64,000 nt of DNA, taken from Symsagittifera roscoffensis (lineage: Eukaryota; Xenacoelomorpha; Acoela; Convolutidae). Each line of letters opens with the position of its first letter. The stretch's first letter is position 1. Made by a program: the position numbers and the translations under genes. Location: positions 5,860,386 through 5,924,385 of the forward strand of contig NC_087063.1 in the NCBI RefSeq assembly GCF_963678635.1, in the 5' to 3' direction. Positions 1 to 10,261 of the stretch are shown piece by piece. A model generated the notes under the pieces. It ran no database searches. It worked only from the letters and a program-made list of their open reading frames with translations, and was not told the origin of the DNA.

Positions 1-24
1 AGAATGTTTTGAAAAATCCTTTAC

Positions 25-320
25 CTTCTGAGATGCTGTCAACACAAATAAGATCTTGTCTGCACCAATAGAAAGAATAAGGACTTGTTTCAGAAATGAA
101 CATTGACTGGTAAAATATATTCTCCTGCAACTGCTTTGGCATTTCGACAAACTTTCTGGACGTCGTTCCCAATCCCGATACCCCAACTAATGGTCTCGAA
201 GATGAGTAGGGTTCGAGTTCTTCACAGACTGGCAAAATTCTGCTGGGATCCAAGACTGGAAATGACAGTTTGATCAAGCCAATGTCTTTTCTGTAGAAAT
301 CCTTAGCTTGGTAACTGTGC
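25..320 (-). CDS. Serine protease (S1, chymotrypsin-like), Asp exon, partial gene
   Basis: This minus-strand exon encodes the middle of an S1 serine protease. The reading frame contains KDIGLIKL, the family motif that carries the catalytic Asp (codon at about 284-286). Further on come PVCEEL and the segment LVGVSGLG, which matches the conserved V.GWG-like region with Trp replaced. The exon is bounded by a consensus acceptor (TTTGTTTCAG just upstream at 330-321) and a GTAA donor at 24-21. Its reading phase joins that of the exon at 773-863. The Ser-containing exon (GDSGGP) would lie at lower coordinates, outside the window. The product should be a secreted endopeptidase. Which first exon belongs to it is uncertain: the nearest intact His exon upstream on this strand is at 29033-29303. 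A decayed relative of this exon is at 32800-33046. Confidence 0.8.
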
Positions 321-772
321 CTGAAACAAACCAACAAAAACTGCTGCTGACTTTACTCACAGGTTCATATCTAAAATATCAAATCAAATATAAAACATTA
401 ACCTTATTTGAGTTATAAGTTATAGACACTCTTTTTTGAATTAATCAAATGTCTCAATTTTAGTTAGTCTTTTAAAACAGTTAAATTGGTTTAAAACAAT
501 TTTTAAATTAATTGGAGAGGCACGTTAAGTAGTCATACAAATGATAAATTCTTAATTCAATGCGAGCAAGCGCAAAAACGAATTAAATAAAAAACCGCCC
601 TTTTACTGATACTTTTAGTTTTGTTCTAGAAATAATAGGGATTTTTTTCACAATTTACTGTTTTTTGAAAAGTTTTTTATGATCCAGAAAAAACTTCGGA
701 TATGCGCAAAGTTTTTACTGAGTCCTGTGACTTATCGCCAATAGGAGGTTCCTTCTTTTGGAAGATTCTCAC

Positions 773-863
773 CCGGGCGGAATGAACTTCTGCTCCGGTC
801 GAATTGATATTCTGGTGCCCTTCGTTGAAGAAAAGTCGCCCAGGTCAACTGTTATGTCGCTTA
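773..863 (-). CDS. Serine protease exon between His and Asp exons
   Basis: This 91-nt minus-strand exon encodes SDITVDLGDF followed by about 20 further residues ending in IPPG, the usual V.LG...  strand region between the catalytic His and Asp. It starts after a TAG acceptor and ends at GG|GTGAGA. It begins with two bases that complete a phase-1 codon, exactly what is left by the His exons seen at 29033-29303 and 49765-50044. Its own end is completed by the first base of the exon at 25-320. A paralogous exon with an internal TAG is found at 33430-33520. The 452-bp intron between this exon and 320 shows nothing else. Confidence 0.75.
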
Positions 864-2591
864 CTACAACGAAAACACGTTTTTGAAACACTTTTGAACA
901 TTTTTAAAATCTTGAAAAAAAAACACAATTTTTAAAAAAATGTTGTCATTGCTTTTTTGGTTTTTTGAACAATTAACAGTAATTTGCAGTAGTAACTGAG
1001 ATTATTTTAACTGATATTTTGGAAACTTTTTCTCTATGACAACATGAGTACTCATTTTCGGGCAAGTACGTGAACTTTTTAAAAAGTCCCGCATTTTTCG
1101 TTTCACAAAAAAAAACAAGAATGCCAGCATTAAGACAAAACCCTGCATTATTCAATTGTCACTAATGCTATCTGAAGCAACTTTTCTGAAAATTTTTGAT
1201 TATAATAACCCTTAAAGTGAAAAGAAGTGTCAAATGTTTTTGTTCCGATCATCGGTGAACACTGAGTTTTCATTGATTCATTGATTAATTGATTCAGTGA
1301 GGAATTTTGCATTCAGGTGTATTTAATTTTTTTTTAACGCAATCAGACATCACAAATATTCATCGGACTGGTTTGAATTATAAATCATACTAAAGCTCCA
1401 TCAGTCGTGATTTGAATGACATTTAAAAAACTCCAAAAAAATTTCCAGTGTCGGTTTGAATTGTTTAATTTTGACAAAAGAAGTTGAAAACTTGTTAATT
1501 TGGTCTTTTGGCCAAAAACATGATTTTTCTAATCGCAGCTAGTTTTTACAGCTATATTTGGCGCTTTCTTGGCAAGAAACTTTTCAAAATTTAAAAAGTC
1601 TTGTTCAAAGTAGTAGAACAAATTTCGAAATTTTTCATTGATTTTTTTTGTTTTGTTTGTTTGTTCAAGTAATTATGTCTTCAGTAATATGAAGAACATA
1701 ATTAATTGAAGTACGCTTATTTTCAGTTTTCAGTTTTTTTATTTTCAGTTTTAATGCGTATGGTCGAAACAATATGTGCCCTTTGTACAGCAACGGCTAT
1801 CCTTTGTTTCTTCATAAAAACCTACCCTCGTACCCAATATAAACTAAAAAAGCACACATTTGACCTCTAGCGCAACTCTTTTTAGAAACAATGAACTTGC
1901 CTCCATTTAATAGGGATCAATTTCTGAGCCAAAATATCTCGCCACGTTTGCTACGCGCCGTTACAAATTTATTCTGTTGAAAAATGTTTTTTTTTTGAAA
2001 TTTCACTCTGCAAAATATTGTCATATTCCAAAGTGATACAGTTTGATTCTAGATTTTACTGATATGAAGAGCTTTAGCTTGCCTGTTTTCAAATTGAGAT
2101 GCATATTTGAGCAGGTTGAAATATAGAACCTTTCTCGAAAAAAAAACAGTTTTTACGGAAGGAGCAGAAAAAAATAAATCGAAGTAGAGTGCAATAGTTA
2201 AATCCGAGAAAAAAAAATGTTCAGTCTAATCAAAAATTTAGTACTCGGAAACTCAAAATAAACAATTAGACTCCATCGGAAGGATTTCGAACTACGAATT
2301 ACTTTAATGAGTACGCGCCGGTTGCGGACTTGTTTTTTTCTGATGGTACTGTTTGCTGTTATTTTTGTTCTAGTGTTGCCGATTACTGTTGTAACAAATC
2401 CTCTTCACAAGTAGTCTTAGGTTCATAACCCGGTTTTCAATAAAATATGAGCGGTCCAAAGAATAAATTTCTTTTCTTTGTATGTTTATACTAGAAAGTT
2501 TGTTTTACACGTAGTACTCATCTCATGGTTTTATTTGAACAACCCTAATCTATAGAGGAGGGCAAGTTTTTCAAAAGTCTCAGGATATAAA
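864..2591. other. AT-rich non-coding stretch, probable intron or intergenic DNA
   Basis: I see no convincing coding region on either strand. The stretch has many A/T homopolymers and short ATTGATT reiterations near 1270-1300. Bases of about 1325-1620 resemble about 51735-52040 over some 300 bp (shared ATCAG.CATCACAAATA.TCATCGGA and a later GGCGC(T/C)TT block), so a decayed dispersed repeat is present here. Confidence 0.5.
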
Positions 2592-4373
2592 CTTTTTTTT
2601 TGTTTTTCTTTATTCCAGAATCCTGCAACTATTTGACCCCAAGTTTTTGCTTTTGTTTATGTAATAGGCGTGCTAATGCCGATGTCGCATTTACTGCACA
2701 CACCAATCAAATTCAATTGATGTGTAGTTTTCTTCTGTTCGTCAAAGAGATGATAGAAAGTTTCAAACTTTTCATTGCATAGGTAGCACATGGTTGGTGT
2801 TTTATACCAAATTTCCACAATAATTTCTTATCACAATAACAATTTAAGAGAAACCGTTAGAAATTATTCTTTTCAAAGCACCTTAGTCGTCTGTTTTTCC
2901 ATATCCATTCTAATTTACACTCCAAATATCGTTAGTCAACGTCAACCTTTTCGCATTTGCCCGCAATCCGGTTTTTCCTTGCTTCATCGCGAAGTTACTT
3001 CTGTTATAATGTATTGTAAATGTGACAAAAACTGGCAAAGTCGTCACCATGCTAAAACTCTGTTTAAGTTTCTAGCAGTTTTCATCCGCTTCTTCGACGG
3101 CTAACCCTACTGTTTTTAGATCCCTCTTCAAGAACTTTTGAAACTCTTGTTTTTCGTCCCATCGTGACCGCCAAAAATTTTTCTAATCTTCATATGCAAC
3201 AAAAAGAACTTTTTTGCCGTCGCATACTTTTAGCAAAACAATTTTTTGTCAAACTTGTCCATTTGATTGCTTTTGTATTTGAAGGTCAGTCGAATGGCGC
3301 GATTGCTAGCTTCGCTTTCCTTGACGTTCCCCATATTACATTCCGAAAAAGCTTAAAGTAATCGTTATTGAGTTTCTCTCACAAGAAAAAAAAATTGTGC
3401 GGTTTTTTCTAGTACTTTTTAAAAAATTTCCTTGTTTGAATTAGTGGCGGTTTCACTACAAGGTTTCCTTTCCCACTTCTACTCGTCAAACTTTTCGGCT
3501 CTTTTGTATTTTGAAGCCAAAAACATCTTTTTGACTGATGATTGTTGATTTGCTTACATTCAAATCAAATTTTCTGCCCTGGCAAAACCATTCAATTTTT
3601 TTTAAAACAACTACTCAGGTCGTCTTTGAATTGTCATTCGCAAATTGAAATGCCATCTGCATATAAAACTAGTCTCTGTCTCGTTTGCTTTGTAAACCAG
3701 GTATAAGTCCGGATTGCCTCCTGTAGTGGTTCAACCGCCAAAAAAATTGAAAAAGCGGAAAAAGGCCGGAAAGAACGGGAAGAGCGGAAAGCACTCTAGA
3801 TCACCCCTCTGAAAGTCAATTTTGTCATTTAGGATGTCGTTTACGTAGATGCTGACATTTGTTTTCTTATAAATTAATTCTATCACCGACACTAGAAGTT
3901 AGGGTGTCTTGGTTTTCAAGAGTGAATGGAACAAATACACTCGGTCAATCTGGTCTGCCATCAAAAAAGCGTCTTGATCCTAATGAATTACAGCCAGAAG
4001 AAATTTTCTTAAAGTCTTGTGGCAATCAAGTGGGGCAATATTTTTTGGTCGCAGTAATTTAAAAATGATAAGCCAATTTTTACCTGTAGACTTTGGACCC
4101 AATGTCTTTGGTAAAAAATTGATTAGTGCATTGAGGAAAGTGCTTAGAAGTTTATTTCCTCTTCAGACCTCTTTAGAAGTTTTCGTTATGATTCGACTAA
4201 AAGAACTTCTGTGGGCTTGGTAGAGTTCTGCAGTGACTCCGTCAGGTTTCAACTTCTCAATCGCAAAAAAAAGCTCAGTACTCGTATTTTCATCACCAAG
4301 GTTATGAAATTTTTCTTCGGGTATTTAGTTTCGGAAAAATCTGAGTATCTCACTTTGCTTCAGGGCTTTGTTG
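2592..4373 (-). pseudogene. Decayed LINE: reverse transcriptase and C-terminal zinc finger (3' half)
   Basis: Read on the minus strand, this stretch carries the order expected of a non-LTR retrotransposon, with several frameshifts and stops. IEKLKPDGVTAEL lies near 4250. The fingers and palm segment with SIYVNDIL and IDFQRG lies near 3850-3800. VLYADGI (normally YADD) lies at about 3670-3650, and LNVSKSTIIS near 3560. A C-terminal CYLCNEKFETFYHLF zinc-finger motif lies at about 2791-2745. Downstream, AATAAAG and an A-rich tract at about 2615-2590 look like the 3' tail. The RT reads most like the L1/Tx1-like type, but the clade is not certain. The 5' part continues beyond the gypsy insertion, from 10471 upward. 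The copy is dead. Confidence 0.75.
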
Positions 4374-4583
4374 TGTTAAAGTCGAATGTTTGTAATATGA
4401 AAAGATAATAAATAAGTTGTATTTTTTAGTCCAACTGTAAAGCATTAAATCGAAATCTTACTGCGCTGTTGTATTTCAGATCGGAACAGACGTTAGAAAT
4501 CACAAGGTCAAAGGAGCAGGTCTCTAGACAGAAAGAAAACAATTGATGGCATTTACATAAACTTAAAACTGGTCCCTATCTCA
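4374..4583 (-). repeat. 3' LTR of gypsy element 1
   Basis: This 210-bp direct repeat is identical to 10261-10470. It starts TGTTAAAGTC and ends CTATCTCA on the plus strand, giving TG...CA ends in either orientation. Between it and the ORF2 stop (4773) lie about 190 bp of presumed 3' UTR. I do not see a clean polypurine tract next to the LTR; the adjoining sense-strand bases are GGTTGCCCGAA. Confidence 0.92.
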
Positions 4584-4772
4584 TTCGGGCAACCACAAAT
4601 AAATTTTAACTTGTATAAAATTTATCAACTTGTAATGTTATCCTTGCCAATTCATGTTACAGATCAATGTCAGTTTTCTTTGAGTTTTTCGGCAAACATT
4701 TTAACTAGAGTTTTTAGGCCCACCTGCCAAACCTCTCGTTTAGGTTTACTTTTCTTTTCGGTCTGCGTTATG

Positions 4773-6641
4773 TTACTTGTTTTGGATACGATGAATCATA
4801 ACACCCCCCATCTTATCAACACCACGTCGCTGTCGCGTTGATTTTCTTGTCCCCTCTGCGTTTTTCTTCCGACTTCCTTCGACGGTCTTTGGCATTCGCG
4901 TGGCCACTGTATCCGACGGTTCAACTGTATCCGACGGTTCGATTACGTTTTTACTCGCCGCCGTTTTGTGCGCATCGTCCTCCTCGACTGTCCAATCGCT
5001 CATGTCATTCTCTTCACTCTCGTCCTCGCTATATTCTACAATCCTCGGGTTTGCCGCCTTTTTCGCCTGTCCCATTGCAAGTTTATCCTTTTCCGCTTTC
5101 CGTTTGAGTTTCGTCGGTACACTTGGACCAGGGATGCTTATTGCGGATTCACTTGGACCCGGGGTGCTCTTTCCGATATCACGTAAACTCGGGGTGTATT
5201 TCCGATACTTGCTCGGACCCGGGGTGCACGCTTCGTAGAAATCCTTGATTTGGCTTTCCTCAGCCGCTGTTCTAAAAGAAACACCACTTCGTCTTAATAA
5301 CGCCCCTTTTTCCATTTTCACAGTATGGTCAGTTAGCTTATCGATTTTCAATGGTAAACGTTTATACCTCCTTGGATCCTTGGGGTCTGTTTTCCCCGTT
5401 TTCTGGTAGACTGTTGTTGAGCTAGCCTTGGGCCGTTTTTTCCCTCCTGATTGTTTTGAAACTTTATCAGCCATCTCAGTGGCCTTGGGATCCCTGTCAG
5501 TTATCTCATTATCATCCAAAATCCTTGGGGTTTTTCGTTGCTCAGGTGCGTATACTAGGTCGCTTCTCTTTTCCCAATCCAGGGTCAGCTCCACCTCAGG
5601 GAGATTGCTTGCCTTGTCTAAACGAGATAGCTTCTGATTAACAACCTTATTCCAATTTAGATTTTTCAATGATGGTGTCTTTGTTAAGTTTCGAAACGCC
5701 GTATTTGCTTCTCTTCCATGATATGCTTCAAAGGGTGTTAATTTAGTCTTAGAATGTGGCACAAAACGTAAAGCGCTGAGCGCTCGAGATATCATTTCCC
5801 CAAATTTGTAACTTTTATTTTCCTGAAGATAAGTGAGCACGTAATTTTTTATCGAACCAATTGTTCTTTCGACCATTCCCGTTGCGCGATGGTCCTTAAC
5901 CGGAGATTTTATTAGTTCAATGCCTTCATAGTTACAGAAACTCTGAATTTCATTCGAGAAAAACCCCGTTGCCTGATCCATATGCAACTTCCTTGGGTGT
6001 CCGTGAGTGTTGATGTACTTCCTTAGGAACTTTAGGACATTTTTAGATTTATTACTTGAGCATATATATGCTGACGGCCAGTGCGAAAAAGTATCTACTG
6101 CTACGAGTACATATTTCTTTCTACCCTTTACATAATTGACTGGACCCCAGAAATCTAATTGAACCAAGTCGTTTGGTTCTTTAGGTACATAAGTTACCCC
6201 AATATCACTTTTTGGGATATCTGGTTTTAGATTTTTACCTGCTTCTACGCAGCATTTGCAGTACTTTGCCGTTGCGGCAATATTTCGATGCATCAAAGGG
6301 ATCCACACATCCTTTGCGGCCGCGAACATTTTATCCCGACCATGATGTTGAAAGTGTAGTCTGTTGAGAACTGCGGAAGACATGTCCTTGGGTATAGCTA
6401 ATCGGCCGTCCATCCACAAACAGTTGTCCCGTACCACGAAGTCATTGTAGTGTTGAGCGTAATATGGTCCTAGTTTAGTGATGATTTCTCGGGCTCTTGG
6501 GTTTCTGTCTTTGATCGCGTCACGTATGGTCTTCATGATGGGGTCCTTCTCCAGATTAGCCTCGATCAACTTTAGACTCAAGATTTCCGGATGTTCCAAT
6601 TTTCGGACAACTTTACTGTCCGACGGTATTATCGAGTACAC
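4773..6641 (-). CDS. Gypsy element 1 ORF2: integrase with long C-terminal tail
   Basis: The 622 codons counted here begin at a GTG. The open frame actually extends upstream to about 6725 and overlaps the end of ORF1 in the -1 frame, so it is probably made by ribosomal frameshifting. It encodes an H2C2 zinc-binding domain (His96 and His100, Cys128 and Cys131). The DDE integrase core follows, with Asp in LDFWGP (residue 163), Asp in HMDQATG (222) and Glu in GMVERT (258). The remaining 270 or so residues are a charged, low-complexity tail with repeated PGPS, an acidic patch (SEDESEEND) and a basic end. The enzyme inserts the cDNA into the genome. No chromodomain is obvious. Confidence 0.92.
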   Translation of the reverse strand: MYSIIPSDSKVVRKLEHPEILSLKLIEANLEKDPIMKTIRDAIKDRNPRAREIITKLGPYYAQHYNDFVVRDNCLWMDGRLAIPKDMSSAVLNRLHFQHHGRDKMFAAAKDVWIPLMHRNIAATAKYCKCCVEAGKNLKPDIPKSDIGVTYVPKEPNDLVQLDFWGPVNYVKGRKKYVLVAVDTFSHWPSAYICSSNKSKNVLKFLRKYINTHGHPRKLHMDQATGFFSNEIQSFCNYEGIELIKSPVKDHRATGMVERTIGSIKNYVLTYLQENKSYKFGEMISRALSALRFVPHSKTKLTPFEAYHGREANTAFRNLTKTPSLKNLNWNKVVNQKLSRLDKASNLPEVELTLDWEKRSDLVYAPEQRKTPRILDDNEITDRDPKATEMADKVSKQSGGKKRPKASSTTVYQKTGKTDPKDPRRYKRLPLKIDKLTDHTVKMEKGALLRRSGVSFRTAAEESQIKDFYEACTPGPSKYRKYTPSLRDIGKSTPGPSESAISIPGPSVPTKLKRKAEKDKLAMGQAKKAANPRIVEYSEDESEENDMSDWTVEEDDAHKTAASKNVIEPSDTVEPSDTVATRMPKTVEGSRKKNAEGTRKSTRQRRGVDKMGGVMIHRIQNK

Positions 6642-6658
6642 CCATTTATCGTTCTGGA

Positions 6659-9600
6659 CTAATGGGTAGGATAACCCTGGGAATTGATGAGGGAATGAGA
6701 TAATTGTGTTGGTTTTCTTTTCGAATTAACTTGTTTTCTATCGATAATTTCGGGCGGTATTAACTCAATATCCGAGTCCGAACTGACAGAACTGAGACTG
6801 GGGGGCTGATTTAAACGATTAAGTACAAGTTTAAGATTAACGTCTCCAGAGTTTGTCGATGTATTTACAATAGCAGAAGTAATTTGATCGTGTTTATCAG
6901 GTGAATTTACTGAGTTTTTACTATTCATGTTATTCATATCTTGTAATTTGCGACTTGAAATTGCGTAGCGAGAACGATGTCTGAATTTTCTTCTTTGATA
7001 TTTGCATATTTCCGCCGGTATGCAAATCTCTTCAATCTGATTGGTCAACCGTCGGTTGCATGAAAACACGCCCTCTAGTGAGCGTGTACTCTCTATGTGA
7101 GTATTTGCATAATCACTTGTTCTTGAATTCTCATTGGATGCTACAAATGTCGTTATGTCAAGGCATGACTGATCGCCCTCTACCGCCGGTATTGGCTTTA
7201 AATATTTCACGTTTTGACCCCTAGGCTTCATTTGAGCCTTAGGATTTAGTGCTTCATTTATCATTTTTATTTTCGCTACTACAAAGCTTTCATCGTAACG
7301 ACTGGTCTCGGGTGCCGCTGCAGATGGAAATCGGGACAAGTAATCTGCCATTCCCATTTTAGACCCCTGTCTGTGTTCAACTTTAAAATCGTACGGCACT
7401 AAACGATCGTACCAACGCGTTAGTCGGCTGGAAAACGTTTTATTTCCTTTCGGAGATGAATTCAATAACGTTAGCAGGGCCTTATGGTCCGAAATAACTG
7501 TGAAATAACGACCATATATGTAATTTCGAAAATGCTCCGTAGCCCACACTACCGCAAGTAATTCTAATTCGTTCGTGGAGTATTTTTTCTCCGCAGGGTT
7601 TAGGTAACGCGATGCAAACGAAATGGGATGCCACCCTGAGGCCCCATACTGTTCTAATACGGCCCCCAAACCATCGTGACTAGCGTCACAAATAATTCTA
7701 GTCTCCCGGTGAATGTCGAAATGTCGTAACTCGACAATGTTTTTCACTAGCGATTTTAAATGTTGGAATGCATTTTCACAAACATTAGTCCAAACAAAAT
7801 CGTTGTTTTGGCTTAGTAGTGGCCTTAGCGGTGCACTTAATTCTGCGAGTTTGGGTAAAAATTTGTGTAAACTGTGGAGTGAACCCATCAGTGATTTCAA
7901 CTGCTTTCGTGATTTGGGGGTTTTCAGGTCTTCAATTGCTTGTGTTTTCTTTACTAAGGGTGTAATACCACTTTCCCCAATTCGAAATCCGAGCCACTCG
8001 CACTCTGTTTTCGCAAATTCGCATTTCTGCAACTTTAAAGCAACATTAGAAATATCCAGCTTTTTCAATATCTTCTCGACCAATGCGATGTGTTCGATCT
8101 TCGTTCCTTTTGAAGAAATTAAGATATCATCGATGAACGCGTTAGCTTGAGGGAACTCTTTAAGCAAATTATCAATTACTTTTTGGAATTCCGCCGGCAT
8201 TGATGTCAACCCGTAAAATCCATTTTTAAAACGATAAGTTCCTGTGGATTTCCCCCCAACAAGCGAGAAATTGCATTGTTCGCTCGTTTTTTGTTCTAAA
8301 GCGACTTGTCCATACGCATATGTGAAATCCAATGTTGTAAAATATACATTCCCCGCTTTTTTCTCCGCAATTATCTGGCTTACTCCGTCTATTAATTCGT
8401 CAATATTTGGCATTTGGTACTTATTTTTATGTACCTGCTTGTTTAACTCTCTTGACTCCAGTGCTATTTTTATACTTCCATCTTTTTTTACTGTAATTAC
8501 GATGGGAGAGACGAAATACTTATCTGAGCATTCTTGTAATTTTACGATATGCCCTTCATTTATTAGCCGATGGATTTCTTTATCCACCTTATCTTGCAGA
8601 CTAATCGGCACCCTGCGTCCTTTTTGCTGTATGGGTCTCAAATTGTCAAAAAATTCGGCTCTTACTTTTGCATTCCGGATTTTCCCTATCCTAGTAAACA
8701 AATTTGGGTACAACTTACAGAAGTATGTATGCAATTCGTCATATTTCTCCTCCTCTTGACTGATCCCTTCCACTGTGATTCCCATCACTTTCTTCCGTTG
8801 CACTAACTCGAGACCCAGGGTGCCCATAAGATCCCGCCCCAGGATGGACTGATGGTTCCCGGATATAACCGACACTTGTGCTGGTGCCGCCCAGCCGTTT
8901 AATGACATCATCACTGTTATCTTCCCCAGTATGTTTATTCGATTGTTGTTATAATCCAGGAATTCGTCCTGTGACGGTTTTAGTTGGATATTTGCCTTAC
9001 CCAACGTTGCTTTTAGGTCGTTAATGCTAAAAATGGTCACTGGGGATCCACTATCGATCCACAACCACATTTTCTTCCCTGCTACTTCAACTTGCACGCG
9101 AGCCCCAGGGAGCTTTAGTTCGGATTCATTCCTCTTCTTGTGTATTGACATTACCATGTAATCGTCCGATCCCGACGTCATGGATTCGTTTTCCCCGCAC
9201 CCCTGCTGATTGACCCACGACACTGGATCTTCGTTCAAGTCAGTTACGTTTTGTGTACTTTGGTGATGCTCACTTTCCTCCCTAACCAGTCCGACTCGTC
9301 CTCGTCCCCTCCAATGGTTAGTACCTCTTCTAACTCCTCGGCATGTTCGTTCAAAATGACCTAATTTTCGGCATGAATTACATGTTGCTCCTCTTGCAGG
9401 ACAGCTCGCAATATGCTCCAGGGTAAAATTTGGTGCGTCGCAATTGTAACACCTACGATTATTTCCGCTTCCTCCACTACTACTTGGTCCTTGGGTGTAT
9501 CCTCCACGTCCCCCGCGTCCGCGACTTCGAAAAAATCCTTGTCCCCTCCTTATGTTACTCACCGGTTCTTGTTTTATTGTAATAGCCGGAGCTGTTGAAG

Positions 9601-10261
9601 CTGGTCGTCCCGTATACGATTTGTATGCGCGCTCCCCGCGTTCGTATGACAATGCGATCCTGTAGACTTCTTCAGGTAATTTTGTTGATCGTGATAGTTC
9701 TCGTTGGCAATCAGACTCCCACATGTTCATAATGAAAATGTCACGAACGTTTTCGGCCGCATTTGCAAAATCACATCTACCTGCTAGGGCGCTTAGTTCC
9801 GCATGGAACTTTTCGAACGTTTCGTTCTCACGCTGTTTCCTTCCGTAGAAAAGACCCCGTTCATGTGTTACATTCCTCTCTCTTTGAAACACGTTTTGCA
9901 TCTCATCTAGAACCCGTGGGTACCGTGCAGTTTTGATGTTAACCGTCGGTTTCCGAGCTTTGAATATTCTTTGCGCCTCGTCTCCGATACATAGATATAG
10001 ATTAGACTTTAACTTCTTTTCTGAATCGAGACGGTTTTTCCCATTTACTTCTTCAGGCAACGCCCCGACGGCCGCCGCATTTAGAGTGTCCGCAAAATAG
10101 AAGTCATCGGGATCAATATCGTACTTTGCGATCATCCCCCAGTGAAATTTGACTATCCACTCTTCCCAATAGACTGGAGGTTCTGGTGTTCGTACTTCCC
10201 AAAAGGCTACAATGTTCAATGGATTTTTCCCCCCTCCTTTTTTCTCTGCTGGCTGCGCCAT
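6659..10261 (-). CDS. Gypsy element 1 ORF1: Gag-protease-reverse transcriptase-RNase H
   Basis: The single open frame of 1200 codons encodes several domains in order. The Gag capsid-like region spans about residues 20-215. Two zinc knuckles lie at about 271-307, the second a canonical CNSCRKLGHFERTC (CX2CX4HX4C). The aspartic protease site is WIDSGSP (DSG at 403-405). The reverse transcriptase spans about 540-770, with TTLDFTYAY and the catalytic FIDD at 709-712. RNase H spans about 850-970, with CDASHDGLG, TNELELLAV and SDHKALL. The tether to ORF2 is about 200 residues long. The start codon ATG is formed by the last LTR base plus the PBS, so there is almost no leader. The ORF ends 18 bases before the GTG of ORF2, in a different frame. 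Gag and Pol are fused without a stop. Confidence 0.95.
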   Translation of the reverse strand: MAQPAEKKGGGKNPLNIVAFWEVRTPEPPVYWEEWIVKFHWGMIAKYDIDPDDFYFADTLNAAAVGALPEEVNGKNRLDSEKKLKSNLYLCIGDEAQRIFKARKPTVNIKTARYPRVLDEMQNVFQRERNVTHERGLFYGRKQRENETFEKFHAELSALAGRCDFANAAENVRDIFIMNMWESDCQRELSRSTKLPEEVYRIALSYERGERAYKSYTGRPASTAPAITIKQEPVSNIRRGQGFFRSRGRGGRGGYTQGPSSSGGSGNNRRCYNCDAPNFTLEHIASCPARGATCNSCRKLGHFERTCRGVRRGTNHWRGRGRVGLVREESEHHQSTQNVTDLNEDPVSWVNQQGCGENESMTSGSDDYMVMSIHKKRNESELKLPGARVQVEVAGKKMWLWIDSGSPVTIFSINDLKATLGKANIQLKPSQDEFLDYNNNRINILGKITVMMSLNGWAAPAQVSVISGNHQSILGRDLMGTLGLELVQRKKVMGITVEGISQEEEKYDELHTYFCKLYPNLFTRIGKIRNAKVRAEFFDNLRPIQQKGRRVPISLQDKVDKEIHRLINEGHIVKLQECSDKYFVSPIVITVKKDGSIKIALESRELNKQVHKNKYQMPNIDELIDGVSQIIAEKKAGNVYFTTLDFTYAYGQVALEQKTSEQCNFSLVGGKSTGTYRFKNGFYGLTSMPAEFQKVIDNLLKEFPQANAFIDDILISSKGTKIEHIALVEKILKKLDISNVALKLQKCEFAKTECEWLGFRIGESGITPLVKKTQAIEDLKTPKSRKQLKSLMGSLHSLHKFLPKLAELSAPLRPLLSQNNDFVWTNVCENAFQHLKSLVKNIVELRHFDIHRETRIICDASHDGLGAVLEQYGASGWHPISFASRYLNPAEKKYSTNELELLAVVWATEHFRNYIYGRYFTVISDHKALLTLLNSSPKGNKTFSSRLTRWYDRLVPYDFKVEHRQGSKMGMADYLSRFPSAAAPETSRYDESFVVAKIKMINEALNPKAQMKPRGQNVKYLKPIPAVEGDQSCLDITTFVASNENSRTSDYANTHIESTRSLEGVFSCNRRLTNQIEEICIPAEICKYQRRKFRHRSRYAISSRKLQDMNNMNSKNSVNSPDKHDQITSAIVNTSTNSGDVNLKLVLNRLNQPPSLSSVSSDSDIELIPPEIIDRKQVNSKRKPTQLSHSLINSQGYPTH
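6711..6723 (-). promoter_or_regulatory. Possible -1 frameshift region between ORF1 and ORF2
   Basis: The ORF2 frame opens just after a TAA next to this A-rich stretch (sense CGAAAAGAAAACC) and overlaps the last 20 or so codons of ORF1. ORF2 has no ATG in the overlap, and its frame is -1 relative to ORF1. No canonical X XXY YYZ heptamer is visible in phase, so the exact shift site is a guess. Confidence 0.35.
10251..10261 (-). promoter_or_regulatory. tRNA primer-binding site overlapping the gag start codon
   Basis: On the minus strand the 5' LTR ends ...TTTAACA and is followed directly by TGGCGCAGCC. TGG complements the CCA end of a tRNA. The rest resembles the TGGCGCAGTC type that in 17.6/297-like gypsy elements pairs with a tRNA-Ser; the host tRNA must be checked. 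The last LTR base plus the PBS form ATGGCGCAG, the start of ORF1 (Met-Ala-Gln). Confidence 0.7.

Noticed and set aside
2600-3361. Plus-strand ORFs of 60-104 codons
   Set aside because: They lie opposite the decayed LINE, which explains the minus strand better (zinc finger and RT blocks in order).
4838-5637. Plus-strand ORFs of 70-112 codons opposite the integrase tail
   Set aside because: They are antisense shadows of ORF2, which has clear integrase motifs.
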